Below are positions 31,882 to 40,156 of a stretch of DNA of 64,000 nucleotides, one piece after another (position 1 is the first letter of the stretch; every line of letters starts with the position of its first letter). The notes beneath the pieces are model-generated. The model was not told the DNA's origin. It saw only the letters and a list, made by a program, of their open reading frames with translations, and made no database searches. Origin of the DNA: Planctomycetota bacterium. Its GTDB lineage: Bacteria > Planctomycetota > PLA2 > JAEUHO01. A program made the position numbers and the translations under genes. Location: positions 32,559 through 96,558 of the forward strand of contig JANQJW010000079.1 of the NCBI GenBank assembly GCA_028281445.1, given 5' to 3'.

Positions 31882-31913
31882 ACGAAACGTGCAATCGCGC
31901 CTGCACGTTTCGT
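31882..31913. promoter_or_regulatory. perfect 12-bp inverted repeat upstream of a small membrane protein gene
   Basis: ACGAAACGTGCA (31882-31893) and TGCACGTTTCGT (31902-31913) form a perfect 12-bp stem with an 8-nt loop, about 84 bp before the next start codon and 130 bp after the lipoprotein stop. There is no T-tract. It could be a dyad operator or an RNA hairpin (terminator or attenuator). Confidence 0.5.
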
Positions 31914-31996
31914 TCGACGATCTCGCTACGGACACGCCGGCTCTGGACTTACGTCCGGCCTGCGGCTTGCGTTCTTCCCCCCAACGGGAGAACGCG

Positions 31997-32251
31997 ATGT
32001 TCGGAGGTTACTCCATGATGGTGCGCACGTTTCGTCGGCCGGCGCCTGACAAGGAGGCGTGGAAGCCGACGTTGGACAGAGGACCCGACGAGAGCGTTCA
32101 CGTCCCGCGTCGCTACCGCAAGCTGCGGCTCAAGCGCCGCAGGCGTGCCAAAGTGAGCGGCACGTCCGCGTCGGGCTGGATCGTGATCCTCGCCATTCTC
32201 GGTGCCGTGGCGATCTTCGCGTACGGCGCGGCAACGGGCTTCAACCTGTAG
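31997..32251 (+). CDS. small basic single-pass membrane protein
   Basis: The product is 84 aa from ATG 31997 (GGGAG at 6-nt spacing). A second start at ATG 32015 has a stronger GGAGG at 7-nt spacing and may be the real one. The N-terminal half is basic and soluble, with RRYRKLRLKRRRRAK, and the C-terminal 25 residues form one membrane helix (GWIVILAILGAVAIFAYGAA). The Arg-rich patch facing the cytoplasm could bind nucleic acid or lipid. No family is recognised. It converges almost directly with the histidine kinase gene. Confidence 0.65.
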   Translation: MFGGYSMMVRTFRRPAPDKEAWKPTLDRGPDESVHVPRRYRKLRLKRRRRAKVSGTSASGWIVILAILGAVAIFAYGAATGFNL

Positions 32252-32255
32252 GCGC

Positions 32256-34688
32256 CTACGCGTCGAGTGCTTCGCGTACGCGCCGAATTAGCGTTGCCGG
32301 TGAGAACGGCTTCTGCAGCAGCTGTACGCCGCCGAGCAGCGAGCCGCGCCGGACGAGGGCGCTGTTCGTATAGCCCGAACTGTAGAGCACGCGCAGGTCC
32401 GGTCGCTTGGACGTCAACTCGGCCGCCAGCTGGACGCCGCCCATCTCCGGCATGACCACGTCCGTGAAGAGCAGGTTGACGGGGCCCTCGTGCGCGTCGG
32501 CCACTTCCAGCGCGTGCCGGCCGTTCTCGGCGTACAGCACCTGGTAGCCGTGGGAGTCGAGCGTGTGGCGCACGATGCTCGCGACAGACGCGTCGTCTTC
32601 GACCACCAGCACGACCTCGTCACCACGACGAGGCTCTGCGGCTGCAGCCGGTGCGTCGTCGGCTGCGGCCGGCATGTCCACGCTCTGCAGGAATACGCGG
32701 AACACGGTGCCCCGGCCCACCGCGCTCTCGACGTCGATCCGCCCGCCGCTCTGGCGCACGATGCCGTACACGGTTGCCAGGCCGAGGCCCGTTCCACGGC
32801 CCACGCCCTTTGTCGTGAAGAAGGGCTCGAAGATCCGTGCCTGGGTGCCGGCGTCCATGCCCGCTCCCGTGTCCCGTACGGTCAGAACCGCGAGCGGCCC
32901 GGTCTCGCCGGCCGCCGCATCCGCGGACTGCTTCTCGACGGTGATCTCCAGCGTGCCGCCTGAGGGCATGGCATCACGTGCGTTGGCCGCGAGGTTGACC
33001 ACCACCTGCTCCATCTGGCCCGGATCCGCCATGACGACCACGGGCTCTTCGGGCTCGCGCACGATGAGCTCGATGTCTTCGCCGATGACGCGTCGTAGTA
33101 GATCGCCGAGTCCGCCCAGCACGTTGCCGAGGTCGAGCGCACGCGGCCGCAGCACCTGCTTGCGGCTGAACGCGAGCAACTGGCTCGTCAACGCCTTGGC
33201 GCGCTCGCCCGCCTTGCGGATCTCCTCGACGCGCCCACGCACTTCCTCGTCCTCGCCGCGCTGCATCAGGAGCAGGTCGCTGTGCCCGATGATCGAGATC
33301 AGCAAGTTGTTGAAGTCGTGGGCAATGCCGCCGGCCAGCATGCCGACGGCCTCCATCTTCTGCACTTGTCGAAGCTGCTCCTCGAGCGCCGCCTCCCGCG
33401 TGATGTCGCGTTGCACGGCGACGTGGTGGACGATGTTGCCTGCCGTGTCGTGCACGGGCGACACGGTTGTGTCCAGCAGCACGGGCGATCCGTCTTCGCG
33501 GCGCACGTACACGCGCCCGCTCCAGACCTCGCTGCTGTTGACCGTGTCCGCAATGCCCTGGTAGTCGTCCGCGTCCTGGCGTCCGTGGCGCAAGATGCGG
33601 CGGTGGCGTCCGAGCAGGTTCTCGCGGACGTGACCCGTCACCCGTTCGAACGCAGGGTTGACATAGCGGATCCTGCCGTCGGCATCCGTGATCATGACGG
33701 CGTCGGCCACCTGCTCGATGGCCGTGGACAACCGCCGCCTGCTCTCTTCCGCCAGGCGGCGCTCGGTTACGTCTTGGATGACGCCGATCACGCGCTCGAC
33801 CTCGCCGTTCTCGTCCACGTAGGCGTGGGACTCCGAGTGGATGAGTCGCTCGCCACCGTCCGGCCGCCGGATGCGGAAGTCGAAGAGCACGCCGTGCCGG
33901 ACGCGCAGCGTCTCCTCCATGGCCTCGCGCGCGCCTTCGAGGTCGTCCGGATGGAAGATCGCGATGGTGTCCTCGATCGTGCCGCCGAACGTGGCGGGAT
34001 CGAGGCCGTAGATGCGGAACGCGTTCGACGACAGCGTGACCCCGTCGGTGCGGACATCCCACGTCCAGAGGCCGAGGCTCGCCGCCCCTTGGGCCTGCGC
34101 CAGGTGCGTCTGACTCTCCATCAACTGCTGCTGCGCCCGATGATGGCTCACGGCGCCGACGACGATGCCGCCGACTGCGCGCAACAGCTCGACGTCTTCC
34201 TCCGACCAGATGCGTTCGTTCTTCACCGTGACGCAGCCGAGGAAGCCCACCGCACGCCCGGCGGACTCGAGGGGAATCGCGATGAGCGAGCGGATGCCTT
34301 CGCTCTCCCACTCGGTCTTCTCGGAGAGGGCGTTCTTGGGCAGGTCCGCAACGCGCGGCACGGACACGAGCCGGCCGCGCCGCATGCGGTTGCTGAACCA
34401 CGGCAGGCTGTCGGCAGGGAAGTCCTGCAGGCGCTCGATCTGGGGCTCGATGCCCGGTGCGCACCACTCATGCGTGCTGCGAAACGCCCAGTCGGGGTAG
34501 ACCCGGAAGGCGTAGCTGCGATCGACACCCAGGTGCTCGCCGATCAAGTGCAGGGTTTCGTCGATACCGGAGTCGATCTCGTCCGGCGCAAGCGACATGA
34601 AGTGCTCGGCGATACGCGCGACGAGGGTCACACCGCTCGTCGTGACTTCAACGAGGTTGCCGCTGCCGTTGACCTTCCGCTTCCCCAC
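32256..34688 (-). CDS. hybrid sensor histidine kinase (GAF-PAS-PAS-HisKA-HATPase-REC)
   Basis: The product is 810 aa and has no membrane helix, so it is probably cytoplasmic. The N-terminal ~190 residues are GAF-like (GIRSLIAIPLESAGRAVGFL). Two PAS domains follow, one with GLWTWDVRTDG and a PAC segment, the other with VMITDADGRIRYVNPAFERV. The HisKA H-box is GGIAHDFNNLL (His457), the ATPase has NLAANARDAM, DTGAGM, FEPFFTTK and GTGLGLATVYGIV, and a receiver domain ends the protein with LLFTDVVMPEMGG (Asp743 phospho-acceptor) and KPF. This is the cytosolic DFNNLL-type class. No response-regulator partner is adjacent. The GTG start at 34688 has a weak ribosome site, so an inner start is possible. 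Confidence 0.9.
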   Translation of the reverse strand: MGKRKVNGSGNLVEVTTSGVTLVARIAEHFMSLAPDEIDSGIDETLHLIGEHLGVDRSYAFRVYPDWAFRSTHEWCAPGIEPQIERLQDFPADSLPWFSNRMRRGRLVSVPRVADLPKNALSEKTEWESEGIRSLIAIPLESAGRAVGFLGCVTVKNERIWSEEDVELLRAVGGIVVGAVSHHRAQQQLMESQTHLAQAQGAASLGLWTWDVRTDGVTLSSNAFRIYGLDPATFGGTIEDTIAIFHPDDLEGAREAMEETLRVRHGVLFDFRIRRPDGGERLIHSESHAYVDENGEVERVIGVIQDVTERRLAEESRRRLSTAIEQVADAVMITDADGRIRYVNPAFERVTGHVRENLLGRHRRILRHGRQDADDYQGIADTVNSSEVWSGRVYVRREDGSPVLLDTTVSPVHDTAGNIVHHVAVQRDITREAALEEQLRQVQKMEAVGMLAGGIAHDFNNLLISIIGHSDLLLMQRGEDEEVRGRVEEIRKAGERAKALTSQLLAFSRKQVLRPRALDLGNVLGGLGDLLRRVIGEDIELIVREPEEPVVVMADPGQMEQVVVNLAANARDAMPSGGTLEITVEKQSADAAAGETGPLAVLTVRDTGAGMDAGTQARIFEPFFTTKGVGRGTGLGLATVYGIVRQSGGRIDVESAVGRGTVFRVFLQSVDMPAAADDAPAAAAEPRRGDEVVLVVEDDASVASIVRHTLDSHGYQVLYAENGRHALEVADAHEGPVNLLFTDVVMPEMGGVQLAAELTSKRPDLRVLYSSGYTNSALVRRGSLLGGVQLLQKPFSPATLIRRVREALDA

Positions 34689-34778
34689 ACCTTCACGATA
34701 GCTCTTTGTGCCGGTGCTGCAGAGAGCGCATGTTGTTAAATGTGAACGTCATGGGCGCGAATCGCCCACGGGCGGCGC

Positions 34779-37733
34779 CTATCTATCGTGCGCAGGCAGC
34801 CGAATCGGGCGTCCACGCTGCAGCGTTCCGATATCGGATACGCGAGTGAGGCCGAAGTTCACGTTCGTCCACGTGAGGCCTTCGAACACCGTCAACACGA
34901 ACGGATCACCGAAGACGGGCCACGCACCGCAGTACTCCCCGTCTTCGCAGAGCACGCCGTCTTCGTCGAGGTCGGTGCTCGCGATGAACGCGTAGTCGCC
35001 GACCGGCAACGTGCCGAACTCATAGCTCAGCGTCTGCGAAGGGTTGACGACGACAAAGCGCTCGGGCTCGTCCTCGTCTACCCGGACGGCGACGACGTAC
35101 ACGTCGATGTCAGGCGGCGGGGGCGGCAACGGGGACGGTGCCTGGACAACGACGTCGATCGTCTGCGTGCCGCCGTTCGACTGGATCTCCACGGAGCCGC
35201 GATGTGCGCCCTCCGGCAGCCCCGCCCGGGAGACGAAGATGCGAACGAGGCGGCTGCTCTGGCTGGGCGTCGGGTCACCGATCAGCGTTACGTTCGTGAT
35301 CCAGTCGATGACGCCGTCTGTCGTTGCCGAGGTGCCTGTGACATCCAGGAAGCTGCCGTCGCCGCCCACGTTCGCGATGGTGACGTCCAGCGCCGCTGTC
35401 GTGAGCCCGAAGTTGAGTACGTCCGGGGATGCCTGGAGCACCGGGCCTCCCGGCGCGGCGCCTCCTCCGAGCTCGCGCAACGCGGCGAACGCGTCGACGA
35501 GTCCGTGGCCGTAGAGGTCGTCGCGGCCCGGAGCGCCCAGGTCCTGGGCCGAGTCGAACAGGTGCATCTCGACGTCGGCCGGGCTCAGCGTCGGGTCCGC
35601 CGAGAGCAACAGCGCGGCGACACCCGCCACGTGCGGGCACGCCATCGACGTGCCTTCCGAGAACTGGTAGATCGGTTGGAGCCCGGCGGTGTCGTCGATG
35701 AGCGTGGACAGCACGCCGTCCGGATAGCCGTCGGCCGTGAGGTCGAGGCCCATGCTGCCGCCGGGCGCCGCGATGTCGATTGTCGCGCCGAAGTTGGAGT
35801 ACGAGGTGATGCCCCGGTTCGAGCCCACCGCCGAGACGGACACGACGCCGGGGTAGGCGGCGGGATACGACGGCGACGAGCTGCCCTCGTTGCCGGCTGC
35901 GGCGATCACGACCACGCCGGCTGCGCGCGCTACCGCGCAGGCGTCTCCAAGCGTCTGATTGAAGCCGGGGCCGCCGAGGCTCATGTTCGCTACGTGTGCG
36001 CGCGCAAGCGGGACCTGGCCGGATGCGTTCGGGCGGCCCGCCGCGTAGAGCAGGCCCTGCGCGATGTCGAAGTCCGTGCCCCCAAAGCGTCCCAGCACGC
36101 GGATCGTCATGAGCTCGGTGGCCCACGTGACGCCCGAGACGCCGGTCCCGTTGTTGGACAACGCGCCGATCGTGCCGGCGACGTGGGTGCCGTGCCACGT
36201 GCTGCCGTTGCCAAACCAGAGGTCGCCTTCGTCCCGCGGGTTCGAATCGTAGCCGTTGCCGTCGCGCGCACTCGAAGGGTTCGAGATGAAGTCGTAGCCG
36301 GACGTCTGCCGCGAAGAGAGATCGGGGTGGAAGCGCTCACCTGTGTCGAGCACGGCAACGATCACCCCGCTCGAGCCCGTTTCGATGTCCCACGCCTCGG
36401 GGAGGTTGATCATCTCGTAGTGCCACGTCTGGAGGTCGTAGTACGTGTCGTCGGGCTCCACCATGACGGTGCGGATGAAGTTCGGCTCGACGTAGACCGC
36501 TCGGTCGCAGCGGCGGATCTCGCGAATGCGGGCGAGCGTGCAGCGCGCGCAGTGCTCTTCGCCCATCGCCTCCGGAACGTCGAAGGCCAGGCAACACACG
36601 CTGTCCGGCGCTTCCGCTGTCACGCGGCAGTCGTTCTCGGCAAGCATGGCGTGACCGCCGGCCTCGTCGCCGCAGCGCAGCTTGCAGATGGCGCCGCCTG
36701 CGACGAAGCGCGCGGACGGCAAGCCGTAGACCGGCGCGTCATCCGGCAGGCACAGGCACGCGCGCTCGTTCGCGAGCGGCGCGAACGCACGCATGGCGGG
36801 CGACGGCGCGGGCGACGGGGGATCCTCCCCCGTGAGCGTGAGCGTCCACGGGCCGTCCCCGGTCGCCATCCGGATCTGGACCGTGAGGAGCGTGCCCGCG
36901 GGCACGTCGAACGCCCCTTCCTGGGGCGAAGCCGGAGCGCCGTCGAACGAGGCCAAGGGCGTGGGGGCGCTTATATCGAGGCTCGCGTCCAGCAGAAGGA
37001 TGTCGACGTCGTCGAAGGCGTCGTAGACGGCGCTCAGCCGGAGACGGCACGCTTGCGGGAAGGCGAACAACATGTTGTCGCGCGTGTCGGTCGTCTCCGA
37101 CCCGGTGCCGCGCACAGCGACCTGCTCCCCTGGGCGGAGCGCGCCGAGGTACTGCGCCTCCTCCGGCAGGTCGTTCGGCTCGACCTCGCTGATGGGGTTG
37201 TTCGCGGCGTTGAACTGCAGCCGCAGCTCGTAGTCGCCGCCGCCTGTATTGGCGAGGACGACGAGGTCGAAGGAGCCGTGTGCGAAGAACGAGATCAGCT
37301 CCGGCGACTCGTCCACCTCGAAGGTGTGCACGAACTGCATCGCCACGGGGTCGTAGACCCCCACCTGGAACTCGTTCACCGCCGGCAGCGGACCATGGAA
37401 GCTGGCCTGCACGTGCGTCGGATTCGGGAGCTCGATGTGGAACCCGTCGAACGGATCGGCGCCGCCGACCGCGGTCACGTTGCCGAGGAGGATCGCGCGC
37501 TCGGGCGCATTGAACGTGCCGAGGAACGTCCCCTGCCCGAAGGAGTCGTTTGGCTCGCGCTCCTGGATGATCCCGCGCGAGAGCACAGCGAGCGAGACGC
37601 GACCCTCGACGCCCCCGGTGCGGGCGCCGGGCAGGCCGCCGCTGCGGTCATCGGCCGGCGGCGTACCGCCACCGCCGCAGCCGGCCAGGAGCGTTGCCAT
37701 CACGACATAGGAGAAGATCCGTCGCACGTTCAC
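34779..37733 (-). CDS. subtilisin-like (S8) serine peptidase lipoprotein
   Basis: The 984-aa product has a lipobox (VVMATLLAGCGGG) and is probably lipidated and exported. After two beta-rich N-terminal domains of the EPNDSFGQ / EPNDLPEEAQ type, a Cys-rich stretch of ten Cys in about 85 residues precedes a prodomain-like end (AVYVEPNFIRTV). The S8 catalytic triad is Asp463 (VAVLDTGERFHPDL), His517 (HGTHVAGTI) and Ser696 (EGTSMACPHVAGVAALLLS), with the oxyanion Asn in AAGNEGSSS. A C-terminal ~220-residue region follows the catalytic core and contains PPPPPD. It should be an active envelope protease. Confidence 0.92.
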   Translation of the reverse strand: MNVRRIFSYVVMATLLAGCGGGGTPPADDRSGGLPGARTGGVEGRVSLAVLSRGIIQEREPNDSFGQGTFLGTFNAPERAILLGNVTAVGGADPFDGFHIELPNPTHVQASFHGPLPAVNEFQVGVYDPVAMQFVHTFEVDESPELISFFAHGSFDLVVLANTGGGDYELRLQFNAANNPISEVEPNDLPEEAQYLGALRPGEQVAVRGTGSETTDTRDNMLFAFPQACRLRLSAVYDAFDDVDILLLDASLDISAPTPLASFDGAPASPQEGAFDVPAGTLLTVQIRMATGDGPWTLTLTGEDPPSPAPSPAMRAFAPLANERACLCLPDDAPVYGLPSARFVAGGAICKLRCGDEAGGHAMLAENDCRVTAEAPDSVCCLAFDVPEAMGEEHCARCTLARIREIRRCDRAVYVEPNFIRTVMVEPDDTYYDLQTWHYEMINLPEAWDIETGSSGVIVAVLDTGERFHPDLSSRQTSGYDFISNPSSARDGNGYDSNPRDEGDLWFGNGSTWHGTHVAGTIGALSNNGTGVSGVTWATELMTIRVLGRFGGTDFDIAQGLLYAAGRPNASGQVPLARAHVANMSLGGPGFNQTLGDACAVARAAGVVVIAAAGNEGSSSPSYPAAYPGVVSVSAVGSNRGITSYSNFGATIDIAAPGGSMGLDLTADGYPDGVLSTLIDDTAGLQPIYQFSEGTSMACPHVAGVAALLLSADPTLSPADVEMHLFDSAQDLGAPGRDDLYGHGLVDAFAALRELGGGAAPGGPVLQASPDVLNFGLTTAALDVTIANVGGDGSFLDVTGTSATTDGVIDWITNVTLIGDPTPSQSSRLVRIFVSRAGLPEGAHRGSVEIQSNGGTQTIDVVVQAPSPLPPPPPDIDVYVVAVRVDEDEPERFVVVNPSQTLSYEFGTLPVGDYAFIASTDLDEDGVLCEDGEYCGAWPVFGDPFVLTVFEGLTWTNVNFGLTRVSDIGTLQRGRPIRLPAHDR

Positions 37734-37843
37734 TGCATCACCTCACCTCGGACGTGGATAGGGTAGCGCGAACGCGGCGTACCTGCGTATCGCTGGCGGG
37801 CGTTTCGTGCGTTCGCGTCTCGTGGTTGGACGGGAGAGTCGAG

Positions 37844-38299
37844 ATGGGCAGGAAGGTCATGTTTGCAGCGGGCCTCGCGCTGGGTGCAACGGCAGTGGTG
37901 CTCGGCGTTGTGCAGCGGGGCGAGGCGGACGCGCTGCGGGCGCGCGTCGCGGCTTTGCAGGGGAGCCTGGCGCAGCACGATCGGCTCGCGGTCGATCTCG
38001 GCGTGGCGATGTCCACCCGATCCGAAGAGCTGCACGCGGCGCTCGAGCTCGTACGCGTGAATCAGGGGGCCATGAAGACGTGGATCCAGAGCCCGCGCCA
38101 GGACGAGACGAGCGCCCGGCGCGCGCTCATGCGGTACAAGACGGCCCAGACCGAAGGCGCCGGCATCCTCGTCCGCTACAACAAGGCGTGGCGCCGGGCG
38201 CAGGATGCGTGGTTCGTCTACGCGGACGGCGTCACGGCGCTCAGCCGCCGCGCCGGCATCGACCCGCCGGCCATCACGAAGCCGTCCGAGAGCAAGTAG
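37844..38299 (+). CDS. membrane-anchored coiled-coil protein of unknown function
   Basis: The product is 151 aa from ATG 37844 (GGGAGA upstream). The N-terminal hydrophobic segment (VMFAAGLALGATAVVLGVV) is a signal anchor, and the following ~100 residues are helical and charged (ALRARVAALQGSLAQHDRLA), consistent with a coiled coil. No family is recognised. It starts 110 bp from the divergent subtilase gene and is followed by a secreted DUF1570-like gene on the same strand. Confidence 0.65.
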   Translation: MGRKVMFAAGLALGATAVVLGVVQRGEADALRARVAALQGSLAQHDRLAVDLGVAMSTRSEELHAALELVRVNQGAMKTWIQSPRQDETSARRALMRYKTAQTEGAGILVRYNKAWRRAQDAWFVYADGVTALSRRAGIDPPAITKPSESK

Positions 38300-38348
38300 C
38301 GCGGTCGCCGGACCTTGCATGCGCGGCTACGATGCGCCGGGAGGTCGG

Positions 38349-39836
38349 ATGCAGCGGCTCGGCGCCATGGCAATGCTTGTTGCCCTGTTGGCGCCGTGCG
38401 CCGCCGCGGACGACCCACCGCCCATCGACTGGCGCTACGGCGAGGCGCAGTACAAGTTCTCGCTCAAGATGTTCCGCGGCTTCGCGCGGGTGCCGGCTGC
38501 GCGGGACGAGGACGGCACGGCCTCGACGTTCGCCGCACAAGGCGGCAGACCGCCGACGCTCGCCCACCCCATGGTTTCGGTCGTCCAGTACCGCACCGGC
38601 AGCCGGCCGGACAATATCTGGGACACGACGGTCGGCACCCTGCCGCTCGATGCCGCGGGCAAGGCGGCGCTCGAGAGCGGGAAACAGGACTTCGAGAACA
38701 TCGAGTCCCGTGACGAGCCGCCCGTCAAGGGGCGCCTATGGACGTTCACGCTCTCACGGACGGAGGGGGAGCCGCTGCACGTGACGCTCGCGGAGTACGT
38801 GCGGGACGGGCGCGCGTACGGCATCTACATGCGCTGCGGTGCATCGCTGGCTCCGGCGTTCGCCAAGGGCTTCGCATGGATTGCGTGGTCGTTTCGCTTC
38901 TCCGACGAACGCGCGCGAGGCACCGAGGTCCTGCGCAAGCTGATGGACGTGGACATCTCGCCGAGGCGGCGCCGAGAGATCGAGCGATCGCTCATCAAGG
39001 GCTGGGATATCCACGTCAGCCCGAAGAAGAACTACGTGGTCGTCTACAACCAAGGCAATGCCCGCCACTTTCTTGCTCGCGTGCTCGCGAAGCGCGTCGA
39101 GCAGATCCGCGCGGAGCGCTTCGAGACGGATTTCCCGCCCGCGAAGCCGATCACGACCGTGAGCCTGATCCGCCTGTGCGCGGACCGGCGGGAGTACCAC
39201 ACGTACGGAGGGCCGGGAGGATCCGCCGGCTATTGGTCGCGCGCGGACAACGAGTTCGTGATCTACGATCAGAGTCGGTCGAAGAAGCCTGACGACGGCA
39301 CGTTCCAGATGCTCCAGTCGACGGCGTTCTATCAGTACCTCCACTTCGCCTCGGGCGGCGTGGAGGTGCATCCGTGGTTCCTCAACGGCGTCGCCGACTA
39401 CTACGGAGGCACCGTGAAGAAGGGCGACAAGCTGATCGTGAAGCCGCACAACTGGCGCGTCGAGACGATCCGGAGCGCGGTCGTGGCCGGCCAGCGCGAA
39501 CGGTGCGAAGTGCCGGACGATCGCGGAGGGACGAAAACGGAGTGGGGCAATTCCGGCTACACGCCGCTCGGTGACTTCGTGCGGCTCTCCCATCGCGACT
39601 TCGCGTCCTACCCGGGCGTGTCCTTCGCTCAGGCCTGGTCGCTCGTGTACTTCCTGAGCAAGATCGTCCCGGCGAACAAGGAGTACGCCGCGAAGTGGGG
39701 GCGCATCCTCGATACGTACTACGCCACCTTGAAGACCGAGAAGCACAAGGAGCGTGCATTGGAGGCTGCGTTTTACGGCATCGACATGGAGGCGCTCGAA
39801 GCGGCGTGGCTGAACTCCACTCGCAGGACCAAGTGA
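38349..39836 (+). CDS. exported DUF1570-like protein
   Basis: The product is 495 aa from ATG 38349 with GGGAGG upstream and a signal peptide (GAMAMLVALLAPCAAAD). The C-terminal region resembles the DUF1570 type of gluzincin-related planctomycete proteins, seen in STAFYQYLHFASGGVEVHPW and FLNGVADYYGG. The expected HExxH zinc motif is replaced, so peptidase activity is doubtful. The stop codon overlaps the start of an acyl carrier protein gene (TGATG), an unusual coupling since this protein is exported and the ACP is cytoplasmic. Confidence 0.65.
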   Translation: MQRLGAMAMLVALLAPCAAADDPPPIDWRYGEAQYKFSLKMFRGFARVPAARDEDGTASTFAAQGGRPPTLAHPMVSVVQYRTGSRPDNIWDTTVGTLPLDAAGKAALESGKQDFENIESRDEPPVKGRLWTFTLSRTEGEPLHVTLAEYVRDGRAYGIYMRCGASLAPAFAKGFAWIAWSFRFSDERARGTEVLRKLMDVDISPRRRREIERSLIKGWDIHVSPKKNYVVVYNQGNARHFLARVLAKRVEQIRAERFETDFPPAKPITTVSLIRLCADRREYHTYGGPGGSAGYWSRADNEFVIYDQSRSKKPDDGTFQMLQSTAFYQYLHFASGGVEVHPWFLNGVADYYGGTVKKGDKLIVKPHNWRVETIRSAVVAGQRERCEVPDDRGGTKTEWGNSGYTPLGDFVRLSHRDFASYPGVSFAQAWSLVYFLSKIVPANKEYAAKWGRILDTYYATLKTEKHKERALEAAFYGIDMEALEAAWLNSTRRTK

Positions 39837-40069
39837 TGGACGAACGGCATTGGCAGCTTTTCGAGCTGGTGTCCTCACAGCTCGATGTGACGATCGAGAA
39901 TCTCGTTTCGAGCACGGCCTTTGCGGATCTGGGGGTTGACTCGCTCGGCGGCGTCGAGCTGGTGATGGAGTTCGAAGACGCGTTCGACCTCTCGCTCAGC
40001 GACGATGCGGCGAGGCGCATCCGCACCATCGGCGGCGCCATGCGCCTGCTTGACGACAACCGCTGGTGA
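39836..40069 (+). CDS. acyl carrier protein-like protein
   Basis: The 77-aa product has the ACP attachment site DLGVDSLGGVELVMEFED with Ser36, followed by an acidic helix (DAFDLSLSDD) and IRTIGGAMRLL. The start overlaps the stop of the upstream gene in TGATG, indicating translational coupling. No ketosynthase, ligase or acyltransferase is near. It may be a stand-alone carrier for an envelope modification; the acyl donor is unknown. Confidence 0.82.
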   Translation: MDERHWQLFELVSSQLDVTIENLVSSTAFADLGVDSLGGVELVMEFEDAFDLSLSDDAARRIRTIGGAMRLLDDNRW

Positions 40070-40156
40070 GCGATTTGGACGACACGCGTCCACGTTCGGA
40101 GTTCGGTTCGTTGACGCGATGGGGCGCATGCTGGTACAGAGCACACGGAGGTATGA

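Noticed and set aside
34788..37766. A 992-codon open frame on the plus strand opposite the subtilase gene
   Set aside because: It is an antisense shadow common in high-G+C DNA: Arg/Ala/Val/Asp-rich with no motifs, while the minus strand encodes a full S8 peptidase with triad.
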